DNA of 64,000 nt, taken from Rhodobacter capsulatus (GTDB taxonomy: Bacteria > Pseudomonadota > Alphaproteobacteria > Rhodobacterales > Rhodobacteraceae). The notes beneath the pieces are model-generated. The model was not told the DNA's origin. It searched no databases and saw only the letters and a program-made list of their open reading frames with translations. Both the position numbers and the translations under genes were made by a program. The stretch spans positions 124,001 through 188,000 of the forward strand of contig NZ_QKZO01000001.1 in NCBI RefSeq assembly GCF_003254295.1, given 5' to 3'. Numbering within the stretch: position 1 is the stretch's first letter; every line of letters begins with the position of its first letter. Below, one piece after another: positions 27,853-37,513 of this stretch.

Positions 27853-28001
27853 GCGTTTCTCCTTGATCGGTGCGCCGTGTGGGGGGCTGCCCGACACGCC
27901 CGTGATATCTGCGCATCTGCGCACAGGGAATGCCGGATCTTCGCCAGTTCCAATTTCCCGAGTCCGAGCCAGATTAAGCGCATCGACCCAGGGAGCCGCC
28001 G

Positions 28002-28910
28002 ATGACCTTCAGACCCGTTCTTGCCACCAGCACCGCAGCGCCCGCCATCGAAGGCGCAGGCGTGCATCTGCAACGCGTTTTCGGCTTTGGCGACCCGGCG
28101 CTGACCGATCCCTTCCTGATGATGGACGATTTTCGCAACGACGATCCGCGGCTTTATTCCAAGGGGTTTCCGTGGCATCCGCACCGCGGCATCGAGACGA
28201 TCACCTATGTGCTCGAGGGTCAGGTGGAACACGCGGATTCGCTGGGCAACCGGGGGCTGCTTGGCGCGGGCGGGGTGCAATGGATGACGGCGGGCTCGGG
28301 GCTCGTGCATCAGGAAATGCCCTTCGGCAATGCCGAGGGACAGATGCACGGCTTTCAGCTTTGGGCCAACCTGCCTGCCGCGCTGAAGATGACCGCGCCG
28401 CGCTATCAGGACGTTTCGGCGGGCGACATCCCCGTAGAGGGGGATGACGATGGCACCACCGTCAAGGTGATCATCGGCACGTTCTGGGGCAAGACCGGCC
28501 CGGTCGACGGGATCGCGGCGAACCCGATGCTGCTTGACGTCTCGGTCCCGCCGGGGCGGCGCAAGGTGCTGCCGGTGGACACGCGGGCGAATGCGCTGGC
28601 CTATGTCTTTGCCGGATCGGGAACGTTCCGGGATGCAGCCGATCCGGTCGGTATCAAGGTCGAGAAGGAGTTTCGCGGGCAGGAGTTGACCCTGCGCGAC
28701 CGCACCGGCAATCGCACCCTCGTGCGCTTCGGCACGGGAGAGGCGATCACGGTGCAGGCAGGCGACGAGGGGATCCGGTTTCTGCTGATGACCGGCCGCC
28801 CGATCCAGGAACCCGTCGCCTGGCACGGGCCGATCGTGATGAACACGCAAGAGGAACTGCGTCAGGCCCTGCGCGAATTGAACAACGGCACCTTCATCAA
28901 GCACGGCTGA
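28002..28910 (+). CDS. Pirin family protein (first of two)
   Basis: The 302-residue bicupin has the pirin metal site in PWHPHRGIETITYVLEG (two His) and the matching His/Glu in SGLVHQEMP, then the pirin C-terminal cupin. The start is followed by FRPVLATSTAAPAIEGAGV, which is usual for this group. Pirins bind Fe(II); some have quercetinase activity and others act as redox-sensing cofactors. It is divergent from the exonuclease gene by 149 bases. A second pirin gene lies 1.8 kb further on. The two are not recent duplicates; their lengths and metal-site neighbours differ. Confidence 0.93.
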   Translation: MTFRPVLATSTAAPAIEGAGVHLQRVFGFGDPALTDPFLMMDDFRNDDPRLYSKGFPWHPHRGIETITYVLEGQVEHADSLGNRGLLGAGGVQWMTAGSGLVHQEMPFGNAEGQMHGFQLWANLPAALKMTAPRYQDVSAGDIPVEGDDDGTTVKVIIGTFWGKTGPVDGIAANPMLLDVSVPPGRRKVLPVDTRANALAYVFAGSGTFRDAADPVGIKVEKEFRGQELTLRDRTGNRTLVRFGTGEAITVQAGDEGIRFLLMTGRPIQEPVAWHGPIVMNTQEELRQALRELNNGTFIKHG

Positions 28911-28965
28911 GGGGACGTGACTGCGGCGGCAGACAGGCGTCCGGCCTGGAGGCGAGGCGGCCCGG

Positions 28966-29424
28966 TCAGACAGCGGCTGTCAACCGCGCCTTCAGCACGG
29001 CCAGCAGCCGGTTTGCCGCCGCGATCTCTCCGGGCGAAAGGCCCTCGGCCAGGGCATTCACCTGCGGATCGTAAAGCCCCAGCGCCGAGGCCGCGGCCGC
29101 CGCCCCCTTGTCGGTCAGCACGACCAGCTGCGCGCGCTTGTGATGCGGGTTGGGGGCAAAGGTCACCAGCCCCTCCTGCGCCAGATCGTTGACGATGCGC
29201 TGCACATTCTGCCGACTGGCGCCCAGATCGCGGGCCAGCCAGGCGACCGGCTGCGGATGCGCCGCCACCACCACCGCGCCCAGCACCTGCCAGCGCGCCG
29301 AGGTCAGCCCCAAAGGCGCCACCAGCCGGTCCCCCCAGGCCAGCAGCAGGTTGTTGACCCGGAAAAGCTCCAGCACCAGCGCCGTCAGCGCCTCGCCTGC
29401 TTCACTGCGCAGCTCCCTGTGCAT
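28966..29424 (-). CDS. MarR family transcriptional regulator
   Basis: The 152-residue winged-helix repressor has the MarR recognition segment VAWLARDLGASRQNVQRIVN and the wing VTFAPNPHHKRAQLVVLT. It is divergent from a four-helix membrane protein gene at 29521. A perfect palindrome, TGACAAT-CT-ATTGTCA, lies between them at 29445-29460, 20 bases upstream of its own start. MarR proteins usually repress themselves and the divergent gene by binding such a site, so the pair is probably one regulatory unit. Ligand unknown. Confidence 0.92.
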   Translation of the reverse strand: MHRELRSEAGEALTALVLELFRVNNLLLAWGDRLVAPLGLTSARWQVLGAVVVAAHPQPVAWLARDLGASRQNVQRIVNDLAQEGLVTFAPNPHHKRAQLVVLTDKGAAAAASALGLYDPQVNALAEGLSPGEIAAANRLLAVLKARLTAAV

Positions 29425-29444
29425 TCGTCAACAGTCCCTCATTT

Positions 29445-29460
29445 TGACAATCTATTGTCA
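29445..29460. promoter_or_regulatory. MarR operator (perfect palindrome)
   Basis: TGACAAT-CT-ATTGTCA has perfect 7-bp arms with a two-base spacer, the size and form of MarR-family operators. It lies in the 96-bp divergent region between the MarR gene and the membrane protein gene, so binding would cover both promoters. Confidence 0.7.
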
Positions 29461-29520
29461 TTTATGCAACCTCGTGACGATACCGCGGCCCCGCGGCGCG
29501 CGCAACCCAAGGAGAGTACC

Positions 29521-29958
29521 ATGACAAAGACCCTTCACCCGCTTGCCGGTCTCATCGCCCTTGCCACCATCGCCAGTTTCTGGAGCGCGACGGTGCTGGC
29601 CGAACTCTTCGGCTCCGCCGCCACCATTGCCACGGTCAAGACCGCCATTCTTTGGGGCTTTCTGCTCCTGATCCCGGCGCTGGCGGCGACCGGGGCCAGC
29701 GGTTTGGCGCTGGCGCGCGGCGCCACCGGCGGGGGGATCGGGGTCAAGCGCAAACGGATGCAGACCATCGCCGCCAATGGGCTGTTCCTTCTGGTGCCCT
29801 CCGCGCTTTTTCTCGCCATGCGGGCGCGGGCCGGGGCGTTCGGGCTTGATTTCGCGCTGGTGCAGGCGATCGAGTTGATCGCGGGGGCGGTCAATCTGCG
29901 GTTGCTGTGGCTGAACCTGCGCGACGGACGCCGGATGACGGCCGCGCGGCGCGGGTAG
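29521..29958 (+). CDS. Small membrane protein, four transmembrane segments
   Basis: The 145-residue protein has four hydrophobic stretches (about 7-27, 38-60, 84-103 and 110-130) and a basic loop GVKRKRMQTIAANG between the second and third. AAGGAGAG precedes the ATG at 29521. I do not recognise a named family. It is divergent from the MarR gene across a shared operator, so it is probably induced by the MarR ligand, as with small efflux or detoxification proteins. Its 3' end overlaps the broken AraC gene on the other strand by 68 bases. Confidence 0.75.
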   Translation: MTKTLHPLAGLIALATIASFWSATVLAELFGSAATIATVKTAILWGFLLLIPALAATGASGLALARGATGGGIGVKRKRMQTIAANGLFLLVPSALFLAMRARAGAFGLDFALVQAIELIAGAVNLRLLWLNLRDGRRMTAARRG

Positions 29959-30564
29959 CCGCGCGCCAGGCCTGCGGGGGCAACCCGGTTTCGGCCTTGA
30001 AGGCGCGGGTGAAATGGCTTTGGCTGGAAAACCCGCAGCCCAGCGCGATTTCAATGAGCGGGGTCTCGGTGGCCAAAAGCCGCTTCGCCCGCGCGATCCG
30101 CGCCGCCCGGACCCAGCCCTGCAGCGGCACGCCGCGCGCGGCGTGAAACATCCGGTGCAGGTGGAATTCGGAAAGCCCGACCAGATCGGCCAGAGCGCCA
30201 AGCCGGATCGGGCCGTCCAGATGCGCGGCGATCCAGTCGTCGATCCGGCGCAACAGATGCGGCGCCAGCCCGCCCTTGAGCCGCAGCGGCCCGGCGCCCA
30301 GATCGGCGATCAGATCCGCCCGCGCCGCCTCGGCCGTCAGCAGACGGCCCCCGGCCGACCGTGGCCGAACCTTCCGTCGGTGCGCCGGGTGCCGGTGCCG
30401 CCCTCGAGATAAAGGCTGAAGACATGGCCGCTGTGCCCGCCGTAGCGCACCCGGTCATCGCGGTTTTCCCAGATCGCCACCGACCCCGCCGCGCCAAGGC
30501 TCAGCGCGGCGGTGGCGCGCGCACTGGCAGAAGTTTCAAGCCTGTCGCGGATGGTGCGGCTCAT
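29891..30564 (-). pseudogene. AraC-family regulator with internal deletion and frame break
   Basis: The N-terminal half starts at 30564 (MSRTIRDRLETSASARA) and shows the cupin-like sensor start, YGGHSGHVFSLYLEGG. It stops at 30337 just after GRPGAVC. The C-terminal half is in another frame and has an intact AraC DNA-binding domain: LADLVGLSEFHLHRMFHAA and ALGCGFSSQSHFTRAFKAETG. In relatives about 100 residues of sensor domain separate these blocks; here only about 20 do. A deletion that changed frame near 30335 explains this. Restart at the TTG at 30253 could still make a free DNA-binding domain of about 120 residues. Confidence 0.75.
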
Positions 30565-30671
30565 GCGCCACCCTCCGGTGCGTCCCCGCACAGATCCCGC
30601 GCAGGAAACGGCCGGGACGCAGGCGAAATGCGCCCTATATTCCTCTCATCCCCGCGACAGAGGAGGCAAGG

Positions 30672-31622
30672 ATGAGCTGGAACCCGACGCAGGCGCATGA
30701 CGCCCCCGGCCCCGGGGCCGTTGAGACCCTGATCATCCCGCGCGCCCGCGACATCGGCGGCTTCGAGGTGCGACGCGCCCTGCCCGCCCCCGCGCGGCAG
30801 ATGGTCGGCCCCTTCATCTTCTTCGATCAGGTCGGCCCGGCCGAATTCCTGACCGGCGGCGGCATCGACATCCGGCCGCATCCGCATATCGGCCTTGCCA
30901 CGGTCACCTATCTTTACAAGGGCGCGTTCGAGCACCGCGACAGCACCGGCGCGCATCAGATCGTGCATCCGGGCGCGGTGAACTGGATGATCGCGGGGAG
31001 TGGCGTGACCCATTCCGAACGCACGAGCCATGAGATGCGCACCCGTCGCGGATCGCTTTTCGGCATCCAGACCTGGGTGGCGCTGCCCGAGGCCGAGGAG
31101 GACCGCGCCGCCAGTTTCGAGCATCACAGCAAGACGGCGCTGCCCTTTCTGGAAGCCGAGGGCAAACAGGTGCGGCTGATCCTGGGTCAGGCCTGGGGGG
31201 CGCGGGCGCCGGTGAAAACCTTTTCCGAGACCTTTTACGCCGATGTCGTTCTGGCGCCCGGCGCCCGGTTGCCCCTGCCCGACGAGCACGAGGATCGCGG
31301 CGTCTATGTCGTCGAAGGCGCGGTCACGGTGGCCGGAGACATGTTCGAGGCCGGGCGGATGATGGTCTTTCGCCCCGGCGACCGGATCAGCCTGAGCGCC
31401 GGGCCGCAGGGCGCGCGGCTGATGGCCCTGGGCGGGGCGACGCTGAACGGGCCGCGCTACATCTCGTGGAATTTCGTCGCCTCCTCGCGCGAGAAGATCG
31501 AGGCCGCGCAACAGGCCTGGGCGCAGGGCGACTGGGACCACGGCCGGTTCCGGCTTCCGCCCGGCGACAGTGCCGAATTCATCCCGCTGCCCGAGGCATT
31601 GCAGCGCAATCCCGCGCCCTGA
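30672..31622 (+). CDS. Pirin family protein (second of two)
   Basis: The 316-residue bicupin has the metal-site sequence DIRPHPHIGLATVTYLY and GSGVTHSERTSHE, the pirin His/Glu ligands, and a C-terminal pirin domain ending in RYISWNFVASS. GGAGGCAAGG precedes the ATG. It belongs to the YhhW-type group, one of whose members degrades quercetin in E. coli. It is transcribed away from the broken AraC gene, whose lost product may once have controlled it. It converges on the large flavoenzyme gene with 27 bases between stops. Confidence 0.92.
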   Translation: MSWNPTQAHDAPGPGAVETLIIPRARDIGGFEVRRALPAPARQMVGPFIFFDQVGPAEFLTGGGIDIRPHPHIGLATVTYLYKGAFEHRDSTGAHQIVHPGAVNWMIAGSGVTHSERTSHEMRTRRGSLFGIQTWVALPEAEEDRAASFEHHSKTALPFLEAEGKQVRLILGQAWGARAPVKTFSETFYADVVLAPGARLPLPDEHEDRGVYVVEGAVTVAGDMFEAGRMMVFRPGDRISLSAGPQGARLMALGGATLNGPRYISWNFVASSREKIEAAQQAWAQGDWDHGRFRLPPGDSAEFIPLPEALQRNPAP

Positions 31623-31649
31623 CGGCGGGGGCTTGCGGGGGCGATCGGC

Positions 31650-34145
31650 TCAGAGGCCTTGCGCCGGACCGGAGACCGCCGGATCGGCCTGCGGGCGGAG
31701 GGATTTCGGGTCGTAAAGCGGCGCGAGGCTCGCCTCGGCCGCGAAGATCCGGCCCGCCACATCGATCGTGTAACGCGCCGACAGAAGCTCCGCCGCCGTC
31801 TCGTCGGCGCGGCAGGGCACATAGCCCAGCCCGATCGCACCGCCCAGCGCATGGCCGTAATTGCCCGAGGTGAGCTGCCCCACGATCACGCCGTCGCGCA
31901 GGATCGGCTCGTTGTGAAACAGCAGCGGCTCGGGGTCGGTCAGGCGGAACTGCACCAGCCGCCGCGTCAGACCGCTGTCGCGCTTGCGCAGCACCGCCTC
32001 GCGGCCGATGAAATCGCCCTTTTCCGGCTTCACCGCGAACCCCAGCCCGGCTTCCAGCACGTGATCCTCGTCGGTGATGTCATGGCCGAAGTGCCGATAG
32101 CCCTTTTCGATCCGGCAACTGTCCATCGCATGCAGCCCGCACAGCCTCAGCCCGACCTCGGCGCCCGCCTCGATCAGGGTCTCGAACACATGCGCGGCCT
32201 GATCGGTCGAGATGTAAAGCTCCCAGCCCAGCTCGCCCACATAGCTGACCCGATGCGCCCGCGCGAGGCCCATGCCGATCTCGATCTCCCGCGCCGTGCC
32301 AAAGGGATGCGCGGCGTTGGAAAAATCGTCGGGCGAGACGCGGCGCAAAAGATCGCGCGCGCGGGGCCCCATGATCGGCAGCACGGCTTCGGCGGCGGTG
32401 ACATCGGTGATCGTGACCCAATCCGCGCCCAGATGCCGCCGCAGCCAGACCAGATCGCGCTGCAGCGTCGCCCCCGGCACGACAAGGAAGAAGGCGGTTT
32501 CCGAAAGCCGGGTGACGGTCAGGTCGGCCTCGATGCCGCCGCGGGGGTTCAGCATCTGCGTATAGACGATGCGGCCGACGGGCACGTCGATCTGATTGGC
32601 GCAGAGCCGCTGCAGGAAGGCCGCCGCATCGCGCCCCTCGACCCGGATCTTGCCGAAGGAGGTCATGTCGAGAAGCCCCACGCCCGCGCGCAGCGCCATG
32701 TGTTCGGCGCGCTGATTTTCGAACCAGTTCTGCCGCTTCCAGCTGTAGCGATAGCCCCGCTCCTGCCCCTCCTGCGCAAACCAGTTCGCGCGTTCCCAGC
32801 CCGCCACCTCGCCAAAGACCGCGCCGCGCGCCTTGAGCGCCTCATGCAGCGGCGAGCGGCGGATGCCCCGCGCGCTCGCCATCTGCCGGAACGGGAAATG
32901 ATCGGCGTAAAGCAGGCCCAGCGTCTCGCTGACCCGGTCGCGCAGATAGCGGCGGTTGCGCTGGAACGGCTGCGCGCGGCGGATGTCGACCTCCCACAGA
33001 TCGAAGGGCGGCGCGTCGTCATGCATCCATTGCGCCAGCGCCATCCCCGCGCCCCCCGAGGACACGATGCCGATCGAATTGTACCCCGCCGCCACCCAGT
33101 AGCCGCGCAGCTCCGCCGCCTCGCCCAGATAATAGCGGTCATCGGGGGTGAAGCTTTCGGGGCCGTTGAAGAAGGTGTGGATGCCCGCCCTGGCCAGCAT
33201 CGGCATCCGCGCCACCGCCTGTTCGAGGATCGGCTCGAAATGGTCGAAATCCTCGGGCAGCTGGTCGAAGCAGAAGTCTTCGGAAATGCCGTTCATACCC
33301 CAGGGCTTGGCCTTCGGCTCAAAGGCGCCAAGCAGGATTTTCCCTGCGTCTTCCTTGTAATAGGCGCATTCGTCGGGCACCCGCAGCACCGGCAATCGCG
33401 CCAGATCGGGGAGGGTCTCGGTGACGATGTAGAAATGCTCGCAGGCATGCAGCGGCAGGGTGACGCCGTTTTGCGCCGCCAGATCGCGCCCCCACATGCC
33501 GCCGCAATTGACCACGTGATCGGCGGCGATAAGGCCCCGCGCCCCCGCCGCCTGCCATTCCACGCCGGTTACCCGGCCCGCGGCAGAGGTGACCCGCGTC
33601 ACCTTCACCTGCTCGACAATCCGCGCGCCCGCCATCCGCGCCCCCTTCGCCAGCGCCAGCGCGATATTGCCCGGATCGGCCTGGCCGTCGCCGGGCAGAT
33701 GCACCCCGGCTACCACGCCGTCGATGTTCAGATGCGGGTAAAGCCGCAGCACTTCGGCCGGGGAAAGTTCGTCGACCGCGACGCCGAAGGCCCGCGCCAG
33801 CGCCGCCTGACGAAAGATCTCCTCGCGCCGCTCCGCGCTCAGCGCCACGGTGATCGAGCCGCAGCGCCGGAACCCGGTGGCAAGGCCGGTTTCCGCCTCG
33901 AGCCTGCCGTAAAGATCGGCGGAATATTTGGCGAGCCGGGTCATGTTCTGGCTGGCGCGCAATTGCCCGATCAGCCCGGCCGCATGCCATGTGGTGCCCG
34001 AGGTGAGCTGCTTGCGCTCCAGAAGCACGATGTCGGTCCAGCCCAGTTTCGCCAGATGATAGGCGACCGAGCAGCCCGAGATGCCGCCGCCGATGATCAC
34101 GACGCGGGCTTTTGCGGGAAGGTCGGGGGGGGCAAGATCGGGCAT
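31650..34145 (-). CDS. Sarcosine/dimethylglycine dehydrogenase-like flavoenzyme (DAO + FAO_M + GcvT)
   Basis: The 831-residue protein has an N-terminal FAD domain (VVIIGGGISGCSVAYHLAKLG at 15-36, of which the GGGISG turn binds FAD). A histidine-type flavin attachment region follows (LTSGTTWHAAGLIGQ). The second half is a folate-binding GcvT domain with GLLDMTSFGKIRVEG and SYVGELGWELYI. This architecture oxidatively demethylates N-methylglycines and passes the C1 unit to tetrahydrofolate. The start at 34145 gives the usual family start (MPDLAPPDLPAKARVV). A divergent XRE-cupin regulator and a 27-bp palindrome suggest substrate-induced expression. The exact substrate is not resolved. Confidence 0.9.
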   Translation of the reverse strand: MPDLAPPDLPAKARVVIIGGGISGCSVAYHLAKLGWTDIVLLERKQLTSGTTWHAAGLIGQLRASQNMTRLAKYSADLYGRLEAETGLATGFRRCGSITVALSAERREEIFRQAALARAFGVAVDELSPAEVLRLYPHLNIDGVVAGVHLPGDGQADPGNIALALAKGARMAGARIVEQVKVTRVTSAAGRVTGVEWQAAGARGLIAADHVVNCGGMWGRDLAAQNGVTLPLHACEHFYIVTETLPDLARLPVLRVPDECAYYKEDAGKILLGAFEPKAKPWGMNGISEDFCFDQLPEDFDHFEPILEQAVARMPMLARAGIHTFFNGPESFTPDDRYYLGEAAELRGYWVAAGYNSIGIVSSGGAGMALAQWMHDDAPPFDLWEVDIRRAQPFQRNRRYLRDRVSETLGLLYADHFPFRQMASARGIRRSPLHEALKARGAVFGEVAGWERANWFAQEGQERGYRYSWKRQNWFENQRAEHMALRAGVGLLDMTSFGKIRVEGRDAAAFLQRLCANQIDVPVGRIVYTQMLNPRGGIEADLTVTRLSETAFFLVVPGATLQRDLVWLRRHLGADWVTITDVTAAEAVLPIMGPRARDLLRRVSPDDFSNAAHPFGTAREIEIGMGLARAHRVSYVGELGWELYISTDQAAHVFETLIEAGAEVGLRLCGLHAMDSCRIEKGYRHFGHDITDEDHVLEAGLGFAVKPEKGDFIGREAVLRKRDSGLTRRLVQFRLTDPEPLLFHNEPILRDGVIVGQLTSGNYGHALGGAIGLGYVPCRADETAAELLSARYTIDVAGRIFAAEASLAPLYDPKSLRPQADPAVSGPAQGL

Positions 34146-34210
34146 GGGGGTATCCGGGGCTGAGGGGCATGGCGGGACCGCCGCCCGCCCCTTCAACTAG
34201 CCCTTGCATG

Positions 34211-34237
34211 AATGAAATTTCAACACGAAATTTCATT
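34211..34237. promoter_or_regulatory. Long palindrome between flavoenzyme and XRE-cupin regulator
   Basis: AATGAAATTTC-AACAC-GAAATTTCATT has perfect 11-bp arms and a five-base spacer. A third, degenerate half-site (GAATTTTCAT) follows at 34255-34264. It sits 66 bases from the flavoenzyme start and about 100 bases from the regulator start. This is the expected place and form for an XRE-cupin regulator operator. Confidence 0.7.
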
Positions 34238-34333
34238 TTTGCGTATTTTTGGCGAGAATTTTCATACCGCACCGCCGCATGGCTTGAGGTTTTCAGCCGC
34301 TTTCGGCAGGATGCGGCAAAAAAGGGGCCTTTG

Positions 34334-34888
34334 ATGCAGCATCATGTCGGCGACGATATCCGCGCGCTGCGCAAGACGCGGGGGCTGACGCTCAAGCAGC
34401 TCGCCGCCGATATCGGGCGCTCGCTCGGCTGGCTCAGCCAGATCGAACGCGGCCAGACCACCCCTTCGGTGCGCGACCTCGGGCTGCTGGCCGAGCGGCT
34501 GGGGGTCACGCTCAGCTTCTTCTTCCGCTCCTCGGGCCGCGCGCCGCAAGAACAGGGGCTGGTGCTGCGCGCCGCCGACCGCCCCAGCATCGGCTCGGCC
34601 GAAACCGGGCTGACCGAGGAGCTTCTCTCGCCCACGCTCGGCGGTTCATTCGAGATGATCCGCTCGGTCTTCGCGCCGGGGGCCTCAAGCGGCGGCCCGC
34701 GCAAGGCCCGCCCGGCCGAGGATGGCGGGGTGCTGCTGTCGGGTCGGCTGACGCTGATCCTCGGCGAAACCGAGGTCGCGCTTTCCCCCGGCGACAGTTT
34801 CCAGTTTGCCGGGGCCGATTACGCCTGGCGCAACGCAGGCCCCGAACCGGCCGTGGTGATCTGGGTGGTGTCGCCCCCGATCTACTGA
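34334..34888 (+). CDS. XRE-cupin transcriptional regulator
   Basis: The 184-residue protein joins an N-terminal HTH_3 domain (LTLKQLAADIGRSLGWLSQI, residues 19-38) to a C-terminal cupin (LSGRLTLILGETEVALSPGD). Such regulators (PuuR type) sense small amines or carboxylates with the cupin. The ATG at 34334 follows AGGGG; the frame is open upstream to 34208 through AT-rich promoter sequence, so the longer start is unlikely. It is divergent from the sarcosine-dehydrogenase-like gene with a large palindrome between, so it probably controls that gene and itself. Confidence 0.92.
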   Translation: MQHHVGDDIRALRKTRGLTLKQLAADIGRSLGWLSQIERGQTTPSVRDLGLLAERLGVTLSFFFRSSGRAPQEQGLVLRAADRPSIGSAETGLTEELLSPTLGGSFEMIRSVFAPGASSGGPRKARPAEDGGVLLSGRLTLILGETEVALSPGDSFQFAGADYAWRNAGPEPAVVIWVVSPPIY

Positions 34889-34921
34889 TCCGGCGGGCGA
34901 AATCACCGCCCCGGGACACAG

Positions 34922-34944
34922 GGCCCTCCCTCCCTCAGAGGGCC
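34922..34944. terminator. Possible hairpin after the XRE-cupin gene
   Basis: GGCCCTC and GAGGGCC form a 7-bp stem with a nine-base loop, 33 bases after the regulator stop and before the chemoreceptor gene. No T-run follows, so it is weak evidence for termination. Confidence 0.3.
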
Positions 34945-35041
34945 GCGACGGCGCCGCGTCCCCGCAACGCCATTCGCAGCATTTTAAGCTTTTCGCCTTA
35001 CGCTGCGGAATCGGTGCTGTGATCAAGTTCGAAGGCCTGGC

Positions 35042-37420
35042 ATGTTTTCATGGATGAATGCGTTGGATCTCTCTCGGCGTCTGCCGGTGATGATGACGCT
35101 TGTCGCGCTGATGGCGGGGCTTTGCGCCGCCCTGCCCGCCTATCTGATCACCCGTCAGGCCCTGCTTGAAAGCTCCGAGGCGACGCTGACCACGCTGGCC
35201 CGCGGACCGGCGCAGACGCTGGAGCTTTTGCTGAACGGAACCCGGGCCGATCTGCTGTCGATGGCGCAGGATCGTGCGCTTCAACGCGCGCTGGTGGCGA
35301 TGACAGAGGCCTATGGCACGCTTCCCGCGGCCCGGGAGTCGCTGCAAAAGACCTATATCGACGACAATCCGAACCCGCTGGGCGAGAAGAACCGGCTGGT
35401 TTCGGCGCAGGACGGCAGCCCCTACGACGCGCTGCATGCCGACCTGCATCCTGGCCTCGCGACGCGCCTGGCCGAGCGCGGATTTTACGACATCTTCCTG
35501 ATCGATCCGCAGGGCAATGTCGTCTACACCGTCTTCAAGGAACGCGATTTCGCGACGAACCTGCAGACCGGCGAAGGCAAGGAAACCGACCTTGCCGCGG
35601 TCTTTCGCGAATCGATGGCGCTGCCCCGCGGCGGCGCCGCCTTTCGCGATTTCGCCCGCTACGCGCCCAGTGCCGATCTGCCCGCAGCCTTCGTCGCCGC
35701 GCCCGTTATGGACGACGCCGGCAACCGGCTTGGCGTGATCGCGATCCAGCTGCCGATCGGGGCGATGAATGCCGCCGTGCAGAATGTCACCGACGGCAGC
35801 GACAGCAAGGCGGCTTATCTTGTGGGGGCGGACGGGCTTCTGCGTTCGGACCTGACGGCGACGCCCACGGATGACATCTTGACCACGCGCGAGGAAAACG
35901 CCGCGACCCGGGCCGCGCTGGCGGGCGAAACCGGTGTGATGCGGGTGGAAGATGCGCGGGGCGATCGCTTCATCGCCTACCGGCCGCTGACGTTTCTGAG
36001 CACCCGATGGGCCTTGCTGACCAGTCAGGCGGCGCCCGAGCTGTTGTCTCCGCTCTTCCGGATGAGCCTTGCGGTGCTGGGCATCGGTCTGCTGGTGATC
36101 GCGGCGGCGGCGCTGCTGGCGGTGCGGCTGTCCGGCGCGATCAGCCTGCCGCTGACCCGGCTCACTTTCGCAATGGACGAGGTCGGACAGGGGCGTCTGG
36201 ACAACGACGTGCCGCATCGCGACCGGCCCGACGAGATCGGGCGCATGGCGCGGACGCTGGAGCGGTTTCGGCTGGCCCTGGTGCAGGCGCGCGAGACCGA
36301 AACCCGCCTTGCCGCCGAGCGCGCCGCCAATGCAGAGCTGGAACGGGACCGCGCCCGGCAGGAAATCGAGCGCGAGCGTCTGGACCAAAGCCGCGCCCGC
36401 GAGGCCGAGGATGCCCGCCGCGCCGCGGAAGATGCGCGCCGTGCCGCCATCGACGCCGAACGCGCCACTGCCGACGCAGCCCTGCAACGCGTCGTGACAT
36501 CGCTGAGCGCGTCGCTTCGGGCGATGGCCGAAGGGCGGCTCGATGTGACGATCGATCAGTTCTCCGGCGAATCCTTCAAGACTTTGCGCAACGATTTCAA
36601 CGCCGCCGCCGACAGCCTGCGCCAGATCGTGAGCGAGATTTCAACCGCCGCGCGCAGCATCGGCACCGACAGCGACGAGATCGCGAATGCCGCCGTCAGC
36701 CTGTCGCGGCGGACCGAATCCTCGGCCGCGGCGCTGGACGAGACCGCCTCGGCCATGCATCAGATGCTGGCCGCGGTGGGCCAGACCAGTTCCGGGATCA
36801 ACAGCGTGCGCAATCTGGCGCAGGACGCCTGTGATCGGGCGGGCCGGTCGCAGGTGACGATGCAGGCGGCGGTCGAGGCGATGCAGCGGATCGAAGCCTC
36901 CTCGCAGGCGATCACCCGGATCATCAACGTGATCGACGACATTGCCTTCCAGACCAATCTTCTGGCGCTGAATGCCGGGGTCGAGGCCGCGCGCGCCGGA
37001 GAGGCCGGGCGCGGCTTTGCCGTCGTCGCCTCCGAGGTCCGGGCGCTGGCGCAACGGGCGGCCGAATCCGCGGCGCAGATCGGCACGCTGATTGCCGACA
37101 GCGGCGCCCAGGTGAGCGAGGGGGTGGCGCTGGTGCGCGATTGCGGCACGGCGCTTGAGACGATTTCAAGCGCGGTTTCCGACATTTCCGGACGCGTCAT
37201 CGAGATCGCCGCAAGTGCCACGGAGCAGGAGCAGGGGATCTCGGAAGTCACCCGTGCGCTGGGCCAGCTCGACACCGCGACGCAGGAAAACGCCGCGATG
37301 TTCGAAGAAACCACCGCGGCGACCACCTCGCTTGCGGCGGCGGTCGCGGATCTGGGCAAGCTGATCGCGCATTTCCAGGGCTGGGAAGAGACGCCGCAGG
37401 CAGAGCGGCTGCGCGCCTGA
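35042..37420 (+). CDS. Methyl-accepting chemotaxis protein
   Basis: The 792-residue receptor has a membrane segment near 14-36, a periplasmic sensor of about 300 residues with dCACHE-like features ([18 protein letters not shown]), and a second membrane segment near 338-365. A HAMP domain, a charged coiled coil ([19 protein letters not shown]) and a signalling hairpin follow. The hairpin tip is [20 protein letters not shown], nearly invariant in receptors. No CheR-docking pentapeptide is present at the C-terminus (RLRA). dCACHE sensors often bind amino acids. It is a single gene at the left border of the genomic island. Confidence 0.95.
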   Translation: MFSWMNALDLSRRLPVMMTLVALMAGLCAALPAYLITRQALLESSEATLTTLARGPAQTLELLLNGTRADLLSMAQDRALQRALVAMTEAYGTLPAARESLQKTYIDDNPNPLGEKNRLVSAQDGSPYDALHADLHPGLATRLAERGFYDIFLIDPQGNVVYTVFKERDFATNLQTGEGKETDLAAVFRESMALPRGGAAFRDFARYAPSADLPAAFVAAPVMDDAGNRLGVIAIQLPIGAMNAAVQNVTDGSDSKAAYLVGADGLLRSDLTATPTDDILTTREENAATRAALAGETGVMRVEDARGDRFIAYRPLTFLSTRWALLTSQAAPELLSPLFRMSLAVLGIGLLVIAAAALLAVRLSGAISLPLTRLTFAMDEVGQGRLDNDVPHRDRPDEIGRMARTLERFRLALVQARETETRLAAERAANAELERDRARQEIERERLDQSRAREAEDARRAAEDARRAAIDAERATADAALQRVVTSLSASLRAMAEGRLDVTIDQFSGESFKTLRNDFNAAADSLRQIVSEISTAARSIGTDSDEIANAAVSLSRRTESSAAALDETASAMHQMLAAVGQTSSGINSVRNLAQDACDRAGRSQVTMQAAVEAMQRIEASSQAITRIINVIDDIAFQTNLLALNAGVEAARAGEAGRGFAVVASEVRALAQRAAESAAQIGTLIADSGAQVSEGVALVRDCGTALETISSAVSDISGRVIEIAASATEQEQGISEVTRALGQLDTATQENAAMFEETTAATTSLAAAVADLGKLIAHFQGWEETPQAERLRA

Positions 37421-37513
37421 GGGACGGGCATTCCCTGCCCCGAAAGAGAGGCTGCGCATGGAACGCGCCGCCGCGGGCGCCTGGCCACCTTCACCGACCG
37501 CGGCATTGAATGC

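Noticed and set aside
31659-34163. An 834-codon plus-strand open frame opposite the sarcosine-dehydrogenase-like gene
   Set aside because: No domain can be read, while the minus strand has a full FAD plus GcvT architecture.
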